DNA of 64,000 nt, taken from contig NZ_CP058349.1 in assembly GCF_013395055.1 (NCBI RefSeq), positions 1,488,001 through 1,552,000 on the forward strand. Direction: 5' to 3'. The DNA comes from Pseudomonas sp. ABC1 (GTDB taxonomy: Bacteria > Pseudomonadota > Gammaproteobacteria > Pseudomonadales > Pseudomonadaceae). A model generated the notes under the pieces. The model was not told the DNA's origin and made no database searches. It saw only the letters and a list, made by a program, of their open reading frames with translations. The translations under genes and the position numbers were made by a program. Shown one piece after another: positions 37,716 to 48,549 of this stretch; the stretch's first letter is position 1, and each line of letters starts with the position of its first letter.

Positions 37716-37785
37716 GCGGCCCGTTGCGCCATAGGCAGCCTCTGCGGCAGCGGCCGTCCCTCCACCCGAATTCAAAGACTCTCTG

Positions 37786-40215
37786 ATGCGTTTTCTGAAG
37801 TTCTTACTCTGGTCGTGCGCCACCCTGTTCTTTGGCCTGCTGCTCTGCCTGAGCGGCGCCTTCCTGTACCTGAGCCCCAGCCTGCCGTCCGTCGACGCCC
37901 TGCGCAGCATCCAGTTGCAGATCCCCCTGCGGGTCTACAGCAGCGATGACAAGCTGATCGCCGAGTTCGGCGAAATGCGCCGCTCGCCGATCCGCTTCGA
38001 AGACATTCCGCAGGATTTCATCGACGCCCTGCTCTCCGCCGAAGACGATAATTTCGCCAATCATTATGGCGTCGACGTCAAAAGCCTTATGAGAGCTGCG
38101 ACACAATTATTGAAAACAGGCCAGATCCAGACCGGTGGCAGCACCATCACCATGCAGGTGGCCAAGAACTACTTCCTGAGCAGCGAGCGCAGCTTCTCGC
38201 GCAAGATCAATGAAATCCTGCTGGCCCTGCAGATCGAGCGGGAGCTGAGCAAGAACGAGATCCTCGAGCTGTACGTCAACAAGATCTACCTGGGCAATCG
38301 CGCCTACGGCATCGAGGCCGCGGCCCAGGTCTACTACGGCAAGTCGATCAACGAGCTGAGCCTGGCGCAACTGGCCATGATCGCCGGCCTGCCCAAGGCC
38401 CCCTCGGCATTCAACCCGCTGGCCAACGCGACGCGCAGCAAGGAACGCCGCGACTGGATCCTTGCCCGTATGTATCGCCTTGGCAAGATCGACGAAACCC
38501 GTTTCCAACAGGCGCTGGCCGAGCCGGTCGATGCCAGCTACCACGGTGCGACACCCGAGCTGGACGCACCTTATATCGCAGAAATGGCCAGGTTCGACAT
38601 GGTCGGCCGCTTCGGCTCCGAAGCCTACACGGATGGCTATCGGGTCTATACCACCATCGACAGCAGCCGCCAGGAAGCCGCCAACCGGGCCTTGCAGAAC
38701 GGCATGATCGACTACGACCAGCGCCACGGCTATCGCGGGCCGGAAGCACGCATGGACGACCTGCCACGCGCCAAATGGTCGGGCAAACTGGCCGAATACC
38801 GCACCCTGTCGGGCATGCAGGCCGTGGCGGTCACCGTAGTGGCCAGCGATCACATCCAGGTGCTGACCCGTGGCGACAGCGAACTGCGCGTCGACTGGGA
38901 CAGCATGAAATGGGCTCGCCCATTCCTGAACAGCAACAGCATGGGCGCTCGCCCGCAACGCCCGGCCGACGTGGTCAAGGTGGGTGATATCGTCCGTATC
39001 CGCTGGCAGGAAGAGCGGGCCCTGTTCAGCCAGGTACCCAAGGCCCAGGCCGCGCTCGTCGCGCTGGCACCGGAAAACGGCGCCATCCAGGCCCTGACCG
39101 GCGGCTTCTCTTTCGGCCAGAGCAACTACAACCGCGCCACCCAGGCCAAGCGTCAGCCGGGTTCCAGCTTCAAACCCTTCGTCTATGCCGCCGCGCTGGA
39201 TGCCGGCTTCACTGCTGCCAGCCTGGTCAACGACTCGCCGATCGTCTTCGTCGAGGAAGGCATGGATCGCGTCTGGCGTCCGAAGAACGACAACAACACC
39301 TTCCTCGGCCCGATCCGCATGCGCGAGGCGCTCTACAAGTCTCGCAACCTGGTGTCCATACGGCTGTTGCAGACCATCGGCATCGACTACTCGATCAAGT
39401 ACATCAGCCGCTTCGGCTTCGCTCCGCAGGACCTGCCGCGCAACCTCTCCCTGGCACTGGGCACGGCCACCCTCACGCCCATGGAGATCGCCACCGGCTG
39501 GAGCACGTTCGCCAACGGCGGCCACAAGATCGAACCGTTCCTGATCCAGCGCGTGGAAGATCGCCAGGGCCAGGTGGTATTCGAAGCGGACCCGCTGCAG
39601 GTCCCCCACACACCATCCGCGGACCTCGACGACGACGGCGAACCGGTGCTCACCACTTTTGCCCAAGCAGCCGGCCACCCGATGGATGAGCAGCGCCCCG
39701 TGCGCCATGCCGAACAGATCATCGACGAACGGACGGCCTACATCATGACCAGCATGCTGCAGGACGTGATCAAGCGCGGCACCGGACGCCGCGCCATGGC
39801 CCTCGGCCGCTCGGACCTGGCCGGCAAGACCGGCACCACCAACGACTCGATCGACAGTTGGTTCTCCGGCTACAACGCCGACCTGGTCACCACCGTATGG
39901 GCCGGCTTCGATCAACCGCAGAGCCTTGGCCGCAATGAATACGGTGGCACGGTGGCCTTGCCGATCTGGATCGACTTCATGGGCGCGGTACTCAAGGGCA
40001 AGCCGGAGCACCTGCCCGATGAGCCGGCCGGTCTGCTGACATTGCGTGTCGACCCGGTCAGCGGCCGGGCCGCCACGGCGACGACGCCGGACGCCTATTA
40101 CGAAGTGTTCAAGAGCGAGGACTCGCCACCGCCGATGAGCGAGTTCGAACCTGGCTACCAGGCGCCCGGCAGCCCGCTGCCCTCCTCCGAAGAAGCGCCC
40201 CTCGACCTCTTCTGA
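37786..40215 (+). CDS. ponA: Penicillin-binding protein 1A (bifunctional transglycosylase/transpeptidase)
   Basis: 809 residues. It polymerises and cross-links peptidoglycan. A transmembrane anchor (about 8-27) precedes the GT51 transglycosylase with the catalytic Glu in SAEDDNFANHYGVD. An OB-fold insert follows, then the transpeptidase with active-site S460 (SSFK), the SRN motif (YKSRNLVS) and LAGKTGTTND. Class A PBP of normal length; divergently paired with pilM as in most Pseudomonas. Confidence 0.98.
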   Translation: MRFLKFLLWSCATLFFGLLLCLSGAFLYLSPSLPSVDALRSIQLQIPLRVYSSDDKLIAEFGEMRRSPIRFEDIPQDFIDALLSAEDDNFANHYGVDVKSLMRAATQLLKTGQIQTGGSTITMQVAKNYFLSSERSFSRKINEILLALQIERELSKNEILELYVNKIYLGNRAYGIEAAAQVYYGKSINELSLAQLAMIAGLPKAPSAFNPLANATRSKERRDWILARMYRLGKIDETRFQQALAEPVDASYHGATPELDAPYIAEMARFDMVGRFGSEAYTDGYRVYTTIDSSRQEAANRALQNGMIDYDQRHGYRGPEARMDDLPRAKWSGKLAEYRTLSGMQAVAVTVVASDHIQVLTRGDSELRVDWDSMKWARPFLNSNSMGARPQRPADVVKVGDIVRIRWQEERALFSQVPKAQAALVALAPENGAIQALTGGFSFGQSNYNRATQAKRQPGSSFKPFVYAAALDAGFTAASLVNDSPIVFVEEGMDRVWRPKNDNNTFLGPIRMREALYKSRNLVSIRLLQTIGIDYSIKYISRFGFAPQDLPRNLSLALGTATLTPMEIATGWSTFANGGHKIEPFLIQRVEDRQGQVVFEADPLQVPHTPSADLDDDGEPVLTTFAQAAGHPMDEQRPVRHAEQIIDERTAYIMTSMLQDVIKRGTGRRAMALGRSDLAGKTGTTNDSIDSWFSGYNADLVTTVWAGFDQPQSLGRNEYGGTVALPIWIDFMGAVLKGKPEHLPDEPAGLLTLRVDPVSGRAATATTPDAYYEVFKSEDSPPPMSEFEPGYQAPGSPLPSSEEAPLDLF

Positions 40216-40262
40216 TTGCTCGCCGCCCCATGCCGGGGTGGCGCCCTCTCGGCAAGATGACA

Positions 40263-40288
40263 GCGGCATTACGAATCTGTAATGCCGC
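40263..40288 (+). promoter_or_regulatory. Palindrome GCATTAC-N6-GTAATGC upstream of the response regulator
   Basis: GCGGCATTAC (40263-40272) and GTAATGCCGC (40279-40288) form a perfect 10-bp inverted repeat 87 nt before the regulator ATG. The CATTAC/GTAATG half-sites resemble operators of CopR/CusR-type heavy-metal regulators, suggesting autoregulation. It could alternatively be a terminator hairpin for ponA. Confidence 0.5.
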
Positions 40289-40374
40289 CCTTCTGTTCGC
40301 CCGTTGCCTCTATCATTCGTCTGTTGCCAGACTGGGCCCCTTCGGCCCGCCCGCCACGCACCGGACAGCCCCCC

Positions 40375-41049
40375 ATGCGCATCCTGATCGTAGAAGACGA
40401 AGTGAAGACCGCCGAGTACCTGCACCAGGGCCTCACGGAGAGCGGCTTCGTGGTGGATACGGCGCAGACCGGTGTCGATGCGCTGCGCCTGATCAGCCTG
40501 AACAGCTACGACCTGGTCATCCTCGACGTCAACCTGCCACTCATCGACGGCTGGGACGTGCTGGCCAACATCCGTCGCCACCATGACACCAGGGTCATGA
40601 TGCTCACTGCCAGGGGGCGCCTGTCGGACAAGTTGAAGGGGTTCGATGCCGGGGCGGACGACTATCTGGTCAAGCCATTCGAGTTTCCGGAACTGCTGGC
40701 GCGCATCCGCTCCCTACTCAAGCGCAGCGCGCAACCGTCGCTGCCGGACACCCTGCGGGTCGCCGATCTCGAACTGGACCCGGGGCGGCACAAGGCCTTT
40801 CGCAATGGCCAGCGCATCGACCTGACGACCCGGGAATTTCGCCTGCTTCACCTGTTGATGCGCCGCAGTGGCGAGGTCTTGTCCCGGACGCAGATCATCT
40901 CCCAGGTCTGGGACATGAACTTCGACTGTGACACCAACGTCGTGGAGGTCTCGATCCGGCGCCTGCGGGCCAAGATCGACGATCCGTTCGAAGCCAAGCT
41001 GATCCACACGCTGCGCGGCGTCGGCTATGTCCTGGAGAGCCGTGAATGA
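40375..41049 (+). CDS. Heavy-metal-type OmpR-family response regulator
   Basis: 224 residues. The receiver has E8/D9, phospho-acceptor D51 (LVILDVNLPLIDGWDVL), T78 and K100. The winged-helix effector ends LIHTLRGVGYVLESRE. Overall it matches the CopR/CzcR/CusR subfamily, so copper, zinc or silver sensing is likely, but the metal cannot be told. Start at MRILIVEDE; the stop overlaps the kinase start (ATGA). Confidence 0.92.
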   Translation: MRILIVEDEVKTAEYLHQGLTESGFVVDTAQTGVDALRLISLNSYDLVILDVNLPLIDGWDVLANIRRHHDTRVMMLTARGRLSDKLKGFDAGADDYLVKPFEFPELLARIRSLLKRSAQPSLPDTLRVADLELDPGRHKAFRNGQRIDLTTREFRLLHLLMRRSGEVLSRTQIISQVWDMNFDCDTNVVEVSIRRLRAKIDDPFEAKLIHTLRGVGYVLESRE

Positions 41050-42443
41050 AAACCGCCAGCCTGTCCATGCGCCTGGGGCTGTCCGTGGTGCTGATGGGCG
41101 CCGCGCTGGTGGTATTGCTGAGCGCACTGGCCTACCTGTCCCTGACCCGCCAACTGGATCTGATTGCCCAGCAGAACCTCAAGGACAAGCTCGAACAGCT
41201 ACAGCACACCTTGAACGACCGGGTCGAACACCCGGACGCGACCCAGCAACTGCACCGACTGCAAGACCTGATCGGCGGGCACAACAACCTGTACTTCAGC
41301 CTCTATGGCCCGCCCCCGGAACAGCGCCTTCTGTTCCAGGTCGGCGGCCCACTCAATCAAGGGCATCTGATGAGCCCGCTCATCGGCGAGGAAGCGCACT
41401 ACCGAAGCTGGAAGGACGAACGCGGCAACGAGTTGCTGACCATCGTGCGCAAGGTCCGCCTGGCGGATGGCAGCCAGGCCTGGGCGCTGCTCAGCCAGGA
41501 CCGCGCGGCCGACCGTGCCCTGCTCAGCGCCTACCTCGACTCGGCCCTGCTCGCCCTGCCCCTGCTGTTGCTGCTGATCGGTGCTGGTGCCTGGTGGGTA
41601 ACACTGCGTGGATTGGCGCCGCTGCATCGCTTCCGCCGGGTCGCGGCGCTGGTTTCGACACAGGACCTCAGCCATCGCATCGAGCAGAAGGACCTGCCCC
41701 TGGAACTGCGAGAGCTGGCCGACGGCATCAATGTCATGTTGCAACGCCTGGACGATGGCGTCCGCCAGCTTTCACAGTTCTCCGACGACCTGGCCCACGA
41801 ACTGCGCAGCCCCATCACCAACCTTATGGGCCGCGCCCAGGTAACGCTGTCGCGCGAACGCGATACGGAAGACTACAAGGTAGCCCTGGAAAGTTGCGTG
41901 GAAGAACTCAGGCGCATCACCCGCATCGTTGCCGACATGCTGTTCCTCGCTCAGGCCGATGCCAGCGGCCCGGATGACTTCCACTCCATCGACCTGGGCA
42001 GCGAGGCGGACACTGTCCTCGATCTGTTCAGCACTAGCGCCGAAGAAAGGAACATCCGACTGACACGCTCTGGCGATGCGCAGATAGAGGGCGAACGCCT
42101 GATGGTGCAGCGTGCGATCTCCAACCTGCTGTCCAATGCCATACGCCACAGCCCGGAAAACAGCACTGTCGAACTGAGGATCGACCCTCGTGAATCGGAA
42201 GTCGTGCTCAGTGTGACGAACCCCGGCACCGTCATTGCGCCCCAGCACCTGCCTCACCTGTTCGAGCGCTTCTACCGTATCGACAGTGGCAGGGCCCGCA
42301 GCGATGGCGGCAGCGGCCTGGGGCTAGCCATCGTGCATTCGACAATGCGCCATCACAAAGGCTCGGCCAGGGTCAGCAGCGACGCGGGACACACCACGTT
42401 CTACCTGCACTTCCCCAGACCAGGGACGGTCGACGTGGCGTAG
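41046..42443 (+). CDS. Heavy-metal-type sensor histidine kinase
   Basis: 465 residues. Two transmembrane helices (about 9-33 and 164-186) bracket a ~130-residue periplasmic sensor domain containing several His residues. A HAMP domain follows (about 187-240), then the phospho-acceptor H251 (FSDDLAHELRSPITNL), N box NLLSNAIRHS and G box DGGSGLGLAIV. The architecture and motifs match CopS/CusS/IrlS kinases. Pairs with the overlapping regulator upstream. Confidence 0.93.
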   Translation: MKTASLSMRLGLSVVLMGAALVVLLSALAYLSLTRQLDLIAQQNLKDKLEQLQHTLNDRVEHPDATQQLHRLQDLIGGHNNLYFSLYGPPPEQRLLFQVGGPLNQGHLMSPLIGEEAHYRSWKDERGNELLTIVRKVRLADGSQAWALLSQDRAADRALLSAYLDSALLALPLLLLLIGAGAWWVTLRGLAPLHRFRRVAALVSTQDLSHRIEQKDLPLELRELADGINVMLQRLDDGVRQLSQFSDDLAHELRSPITNLMGRAQVTLSRERDTEDYKVALESCVEELRRITRIVADMLFLAQADASGPDDFHSIDLGSEADTVLDLFSTSAEERNIRLTRSGDAQIEGERLMVQRAISNLLSNAIRHSPENSTVELRIDPRESEVVLSVTNPGTVIAPQHLPHLFERFYRIDSGRARSDGGSGLGLAIVHSTMRHHKGSARVSSDAGHTTFYLHFPRPGTVDVA

Positions 42444-42473
42444 CAGCGACCCACGCCGACCTCCGCGAGCGGA

Positions 42474-42803
42474 TCACCGCTGGCTGCGACAACTCCCCTG
42501 GCCCTGGTAGCGGACCACTTCGATCTCGCGCCCCGTATTCTCGTAGGCCATCAGGCGCGGGACCGTCGCACAGGACTCGACCAGGGGGCTGAAATAGAAG
42601 GCCCTGGCGATATCCAGCTTCATACCGTACTGGTAGTCCTTGACGACCGGCATCGCCAGGCCGCGTGCATCGGCATAGCGCTGGATGCTTTCCAGTGCCG
42701 AGCGCTCGCTTTCCTGCACCAATCGCTCCGGAAACATGGCCGCCTGCGTGGCAGGTACAACGGCCATTGCCAGACCGGCCACAAGCCAACGGAATGCATT
42801 CAT
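42474..42803 (-). CDS. Small periplasmic DUF2790-type protein
   Basis: 109 residues with a signal peptide (MNAFRWLVAGLAMAVV to TQA). The mature part (VKDYQYGMKLDIARAF then VESCATVPRLMAYENTGRE) matches the Pseudomonas-restricted DUF2790 family, whose biochemical role is unknown. It is convergent with the metal-type kinase gene, and its upstream region holds a GTAATG half-site like that before the regulator, so it may be a target of the adjacent two-component system. Confidence 0.8.
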   Translation of the reverse strand: MNAFRWLVAGLAMAVVPATQAAMFPERLVQESERSALESIQRYADARGLAMPVVKDYQYGMKLDIARAFYFSPLVESCATVPRLMAYENTGREIEVVRYQGQGSCRSQR

Positions 42804-42956
42804 CGATCAGATCCTCCACGTGATAAGTCGAGAGGATGGTAACCAGCCGCAATGACCCCCTAATGGCTGCAACATTACATTTATGAAAGCGTCGCAAAAC
42901 CGTCACGGCACTCACCTGTACGGCCATGGATCGCAGATATTTCATGCATGAACGCA

Positions 42957-42988
42957 AACGCCCCATGCACTTTCGTGCATGGGGCGTT
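42957..42988 (-). terminator. Terminator downstream of rpoH
   Basis: A 14-bp perfect stem (AACGCCCCATGCAC, 42957-42970, with 42975-42988) and TTTC loop lie 26 nt after the rpoH stop. The minus-strand flank TTTGCGTT is modestly T-rich. Confidence 0.8.
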
Positions 42989-43013
42989 CGTCGTTACGGT
43001 GAGCCGTTTTCGG

Positions 43014-43868
43014 TCAGGCCTGGATCGACGCCTTGAGCTTGTTCATGGCGTTCTTCTCAAGCTGCCGGATGCGCTCCGCCGAGACACTGTACTTGGCGGC
43101 CAGGTCGTGCAGGGTTGCCTTCTCCTCGCTCAGCCAGCGCTGTTGGAGGATATCGCGGCTGCGCTCGTCCAGGCCTTCCAGCGCTTCATACAGGCCGGAG
43201 CTGGAGCTATCGCTCCAGTCGGAGTCTTCCAACTGCCGAGCAGGATCGTAGCGATGGTCTTCCAGGTAGTACGCGGGCGCCTGGAAGGCTCCTTCGTCAT
43301 CAGCATCCGCAGCCGGGTCGAATGCCATGTCATGGCCGCTCAGGCGACCTTCCATTTCACGCACTTCGCGTGGCTCGACGCCCAGGCCGTCGGCGACACG
43401 CAGGACTTCGTCATTGCTCAGCCAGGTCAGGCTCTTCTTCTGGCTGCGCAGGTTGAAGAACAGCTTGCGCTGGGCCTTGGTGGTCGCGACCTTGACGATG
43501 CGCCAGTTGCGCAGGATGAATTCGTGGATCTCGGCCTTGATCCAGTGCACGGCGAAGGACACCAGGCGCACACCCATTTCCGGGTTGAAGCGCTTGACCG
43601 CCTTCATCAGGCCGACATTGCCTTCCTGGATCAGGTCGGACTGGGACAGGCCATAGCCCGAGTAACTACGCGCGATGTGTGCGACGAAACGCAGGTGGGC
43701 CAGCACCATCTGACGGGCGGCCTCGAGATCCTGCTGATAGAAAAGGCGTCCCGCCAGCTCGCGTTCCTGCTCGACGGTGAGCAGCGGGATGCTGTTCACG
43801 GCCTGCACATAGGCTTCCAGGTTGGCACCCGGAACCAGAGCGTGAACAGGTTGCAGAGAAGTTGTCAT
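43014..43868 (-). CDS. rpoH: Heat-shock sigma factor RpoH (sigma-32)
   Basis: 284 residues. Directs transcription of chaperone and protease genes. Regions 2 (SYSGYGLSQSDLIQEGNVGLMKAV) and 4 (TLHDLAAKYSVSAERIRQLE) are clear, and the RpoH box QRKLFFNLR is present. GGAGG precedes the ATG. Downstream neighbour set ftsXEY is transcribed toward it on the same strand but separated by a promoter region. Confidence 0.98.
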   Translation of the reverse strand: MTTSLQPVHALVPGANLEAYVQAVNSIPLLTVEQERELAGRLFYQQDLEAARQMVLAHLRFVAHIARSYSGYGLSQSDLIQEGNVGLMKAVKRFNPEMGVRLVSFAVHWIKAEIHEFILRNWRIVKVATTKAQRKLFFNLRSQKKSLTWLSNDEVLRVADGLGVEPREVREMEGRLSGHDMAFDPAADADDEGAFQAPAYYLEDHRYDPARQLEDSDWSDSSSSGLYEALEGLDERSRDILQQRWLSEEKATLHDLAAKYSVSAERIRQLEKNAMNKLKASIQA

Positions 43869-43896
43869 GCAGTTCCTCCAAATATGAAGCTGCAGT

Positions 43897-43924
43897 AGTT
43901 TAGCACCCGTGGATCAGACTACAA
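43897..43924 (-). promoter_or_regulatory. Probable sigma-70 promoter of rpoH
   Basis: On the minus strand TTGTAG (43919-43924) and TAAACT (43897-43902) are separated by 16 nt; the -10 box ends about 28 nt before the rpoH ATG. Confidence 0.45.
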
Positions 43925-43980
43925 GCAGCGTCGAAAGTTGCATTTGAACGAAATAGACGCTTTAAAATTTAGGCCTTCAC

Positions 43981-44994
43981 TCAACGTGGCGCCAGCTCGC
44001 GCAGATGCCGCGCCACCGCCAGCCATGCGCCGATGTAGCCGAGCAATAATGCGCCGAGCACCAGGGAAAATCCATCGCTGGCCGGCACGCCCGCCAGGCC
44101 GAAGTCACTGCCATAGAGCCCCGCCAGATTCACCACGGCTTCGTTCAGCCAGCTCAACCCGTAGGCCAGCAGCAACCAGGCGATCAAGCCCGCTCCCAGA
44201 CCGTACAGCACACCCATATAGAGGAAGGGGCGGCGTACATAGCCATCGGTTCCGCCCACCAGCTTGACCACCTCGATCTCGGTACGGCGGTTCTCGATGT
44301 GCAGGCGAATGGTGTTGCCGATGACCAACAGCAAGGTCGCGACCAGCAGGACCGTCAGGCCGAAGACGAAGCGGTCGCCCAGCTTCAGGATCGCCCCCAG
44401 GCGCTCGACCCAGACCAGGTCGAGTTGCGCCTGCTGCACGCCCGGCAGGTCGGCCAGGGTCTGGCGCAAGGCCTCCAGGCGCTCTTTGTCCACTTCGTCC
44501 GGCGTGACCAGGATCACGCCCGGCAACGGATTTTCCGGCAGTTCCTTGAGCGCCTCGCCCAGCCCGGACAGTTGCTGGAACTCTTCCAGCGCCTGCTCCC
44601 GGCTGATCCACTCGGCCTCGGCCACCCCCGGCATCGCGGCGACGTCATCGCGCAGCGCCTGCCCGGCCTTGGCCGAGACGTCCAGGTTCATGAAGACGGA
44701 TATCTGCGCCGCCCGCTGCCAGGAGCCGCCCAGCCGCTCGGTATTGTCCAGCAGCAGCGCCAGCCCCATGGGCAGGCTCAGGGCGACGGCCATCACCAGA
44801 CAGGTGAACAGGCTGCCGATCGGGTGCTTGAGCAGACGACTGATACTGTCCACCAGGCTCGCACGATGGCTCTCCAGCCAGGCCCGCAACAGTGTGCGGA
44901 AATCCGGCTCGTCCACCGGCTTGTGTACGGTCTGCGTCGGCGCGCCGCCGGCGCGTTCGGTGCTCTTGCTGTCGGGGTTGCGTGTCGCGCTCAT
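43981..44994 (-). CDS. ftsX: Cell-division ABC transporter permease FtsX
   Basis: 337 residues. Four transmembrane helices: one near 70-90 and three in the C-terminal half (about 215-330), with a large periplasmic loop (about 95-210) that regulates peptidoglycan amidase activators. The N-terminal ~65 residues are a cytosolic extension. It overlaps ftsE by 1 nt. Confidence 0.97.
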   Translation of the reverse strand: MSATRNPDSKSTERAGGAPTQTVHKPVDEPDFRTLLRAWLESHRASLVDSISRLLKHPIGSLFTCLVMAVALSLPMGLALLLDNTERLGGSWQRAAQISVFMNLDVSAKAGQALRDDVAAMPGVAEAEWISREQALEEFQQLSGLGEALKELPENPLPGVILVTPDEVDKERLEALRQTLADLPGVQQAQLDLVWVERLGAILKLGDRFVFGLTVLLVATLLLVIGNTIRLHIENRRTEIEVVKLVGGTDGYVRRPFLYMGVLYGLGAGLIAWLLLAYGLSWLNEAVVNLAGLYGSDFGLAGVPASDGFSLVLGALLLGYIGAWLAVARHLRELAPR

Positions 44995-45662
44995 CAGCCT
45001 GCCTCTCCATCGCCGATCAGGCGTCCGCGTTGCAAGGTCAGCATGCGGTGACGCATACGTGCGATCAGTGCCAGGTCGTGACTGGCGATCAGTACCGTGG
45101 TACCCAGGCGATTGATATCTTCGAACACGCCCATGATCTCGGCCGCCAGGCGCGGGTCGAGGTTACCGGTCGGTTCGTCGGCCAGCAGCAAGGCCGGCTG
45201 GTGCACCACGGCCCGGGCGATACCGACGCGCTGTTGCTGCCCGGTGGACAGGTCGGAGGGGTATTGCTCCGCCTTGTCCTTGAGGCTGACGCGCTCCAGC
45301 GCGGTCAGTACGCGCTTGCTGATCTCGTCCTTGGACAGGCCGAGGATCTGCAGCGGCAGCGCCACGTTGTTGAACACGGTGCGGTCGAACAGCAACTGGT
45401 GATTCTGGAAGACCACACCGATCTGCCGGCGCAGGAAGGGAATCTGCGCATTGCCGATACGGGACAGGTCCTGGCCGGCCAGCAGCAGCTTGCCGGAGGT
45501 CGGGCGCTCCATTGCCAGCAGCAGGCGCAGCAGCGTGCTCTTGCCGGCACCGGAGTGGCCGGTGACGAACAGGAACTCACCGCGCTGCACACGGAACGAC
45601 AATTCATGCAGCCCGACGTGTCCGTTGGGGTAGTGCTTGGCGACCTGGTCGAAACGAATCAT
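44994..45662 (-). CDS. ftsE: Cell-division ATP-binding protein FtsE
   Basis: 222 residues. Walker A GHSGAGKSTLLRL, signature LSTGQQQRVGIARA and Walker B LLLADEPTGNLD. With FtsX it couples septal ring assembly to peptidoglycan hydrolysis. It follows ftsY by 6 nt. Confidence 0.98.
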   Translation of the reverse strand: MIRFDQVAKHYPNGHVGLHELSFRVQRGEFLFVTGHSGAGKSTLLRLLLAMERPTSGKLLLAGQDLSRIGNAQIPFLRRQIGVVFQNHQLLFDRTVFNNVALPLQILGLSKDEISKRVLTALERVSLKDKAEQYPSDLSTGQQQRVGIARAVVHQPALLLADEPTGNLDPRLAAEIMGVFEDINRLGTTVLIASHDLALIARMRHRMLTLQRGRLIGDGEAG

Positions 45663-45668
45663 GGTGGC

Positions 45669-46928
<1,260 letters not shown>

Positions 46929-47196
46929 GGAGAAAGTATTCTCAAGGGGTCGAAATACCAGCCGTAGCACTGGCCAAATAGTGCGTATCCTAGCACCTCA
47001 TTCACCGCCAGAGCCAAAGCGACGATCCCGGCATTGCCTGCGTTCGCGCGCCTCTCTCAGCCCAGCGCCGCCGTCATGGCGCTGGTAACGATTACAGATA
47101 GCATCGAAGACTTTGCCTGGCCCGGCCGCACCAGTACCATGGCCGGCAGATTTTTCACCCGCAACCATCGACTTCGTAGACCCAAGAGCCCCTGCC

Positions 47197-48549
47197 ATGT
47201 TCCCGATGCTTCGCCGTGCCACGGCCCTGATGCTGGGCGCGCTGTATGTTCCATTGCTGGCCGCCGCCGAGCCCCAGCCCACCCATGAATTCATCCTCGA
47301 TAACGGCCTCAAGGTCATCGTGCGTGAAGACCACCGAGCGCCCGTGGTCGTCTCGCAGCTCTGGTACAAGATCGGCTCCAGTTATGAAGCCCCCGGCAAC
47401 ACCGGCCTGTCCCATGCGCTCGAACACATGATGTTCAAGGGCAGCAGCAAACTGGAGCCAGGCGAAGCCTCACGCATCCTGCGTGAGCTGGGCGCGGAAG
47501 AGAACGCCTTCACCAGCGACGACTACACGGCCTACTACCAGGTCCTGGCCAGCGACCGCCTGGAAGTCGCCTTCGAACTGGAAGCCGATCGCATGGCCAG
47601 CCTCAAGCTGCCCGCCGACGAGTTCGCCCGTGAAATCGAAGTGATCAAGGAAGAGCGCCGCCTGCGCACCGACGACCGACCCAGTTCCCTGGCGTTCGAG
47701 CGCTTCAAGGCGCTGGCCTACCCGGCCAGCGGCTACCGCACGCCGACCATCGGCTGGATGGCCGACCTCGAACGCATGAACATCGATGACCTGCGCGCCT
47801 GGTACGAAACCTGGTATGCGCCCAATAACGCCACCCTGGTGGTCGTCGGCGATGTCACCGTGAAGCACGTCCGCGAACTGGCCGAGCGCTACTTCGGCCC
47901 CATCGAGAAGCGCCAACAGCCCCAGGCCAAGCGCCCACTGGAACTGGCCGAACCGGGCGAGCGCCGCCTGACGCTGCACGTCAAGACTCAGTTGCCCAGC
48001 CTGCTCATGGCCTTCAACGTGCCGTCCCTGGCGACCGCCGAGCAGGCCCGTCCGGTGCATGCCCTGCGCCTGATCTCGGCCCTGCTCAGCGGCGGCGCCA
48101 GCGCCCGCCTGCCTGCACGCCTGGAACGTGGCGAAGAACTGGTGAGCGGCGCATCCGCCTGGTACAGCGCACACACCCGCGGCGACAGCCTGTTCGTCCT
48201 CAGCGCGGCCCCCAATACCCAGAAGCAACGCACTCTGGAAGAGGCCGAAGCCGGCCTGTGGCGCGAGCTTGAAGCCCTCAAGCAGACGCCGCCGGACGCG
48301 GACGAACTGGAACGTGTCCGTGCCCAGGTCATTGCCGCCCTGGTCTACGAGCGCGACTCGATCACCCAGCAGGCCAACACCATCGGCCAACTGGAAAGCG
48401 TCGGCCTGTCGTGGAAGCTCATGGATCAGGACCTGGCCGCACTCGAGTCGGTCACCCCCGAAGATATCCAGAGCGCCGCCCGCACCTACTTCACCCCGGC
48501 CCGCCTGAGCGTCGCCCATGTTCTTCCCGAGGAAGCCCGCCATGAATGA
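47197..48549 (+). CDS. Periplasmic M16 zinc metallopeptidase (active-type subunit)
   Basis: 450 residues from the ATG at 47197; a signal peptide ends near LAAA. The inverted zinc motif HALEH (H73, E76, H77) and a downstream EVIKEERR with the third metal ligand about 76 residues later are intact. M16B family, processing-peptidase-like. It overlaps the following M16-like gene by 8 nt, so the two likely form a heterodimer. Substrate unknown. Confidence 0.94.
   Translation: MFPMLRRATALMLGALYVPLLAAAEPQPTHEFILDNGLKVIVREDHRAPVVVSQLWYKIGSSYEAPGNTGLSHALEHMMFKGSSKLEPGEASRILRELGAEENAFTSDDYTAYYQVLASDRLEVAFELEADRMASLKLPADEFAREIEVIKEERRLRTDDRPSSLAFERFKALAYPASGYRTPTIGWMADLERMNIDDLRAWYETWYAPNNATLVVVGDVTVKHVRELAERYFGPIEKRQQPQAKRPLELAEPGERRLTLHVKTQLPSLLMAFNVPSLATAEQARPVHALRLISALLSGGASARLPARLERGEELVSGASAWYSAHTRGDSLFVLSAAPNTQKQRTLEEAEAGLWRELEALKQTPPDADELERVRAQVIAALVYERDSITQQANTIGQLESVGLSWKLMDQDLAALESVTPEDIQSAARTYFTPARLSVAHVLPEEARHE

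Noticed and set aside
38107..40584. An 825-codon minus-strand frame opposite ponA
   Set aside because: Shadow of ponA; no ribosome site or domain, and it continues into the regulator promoter.
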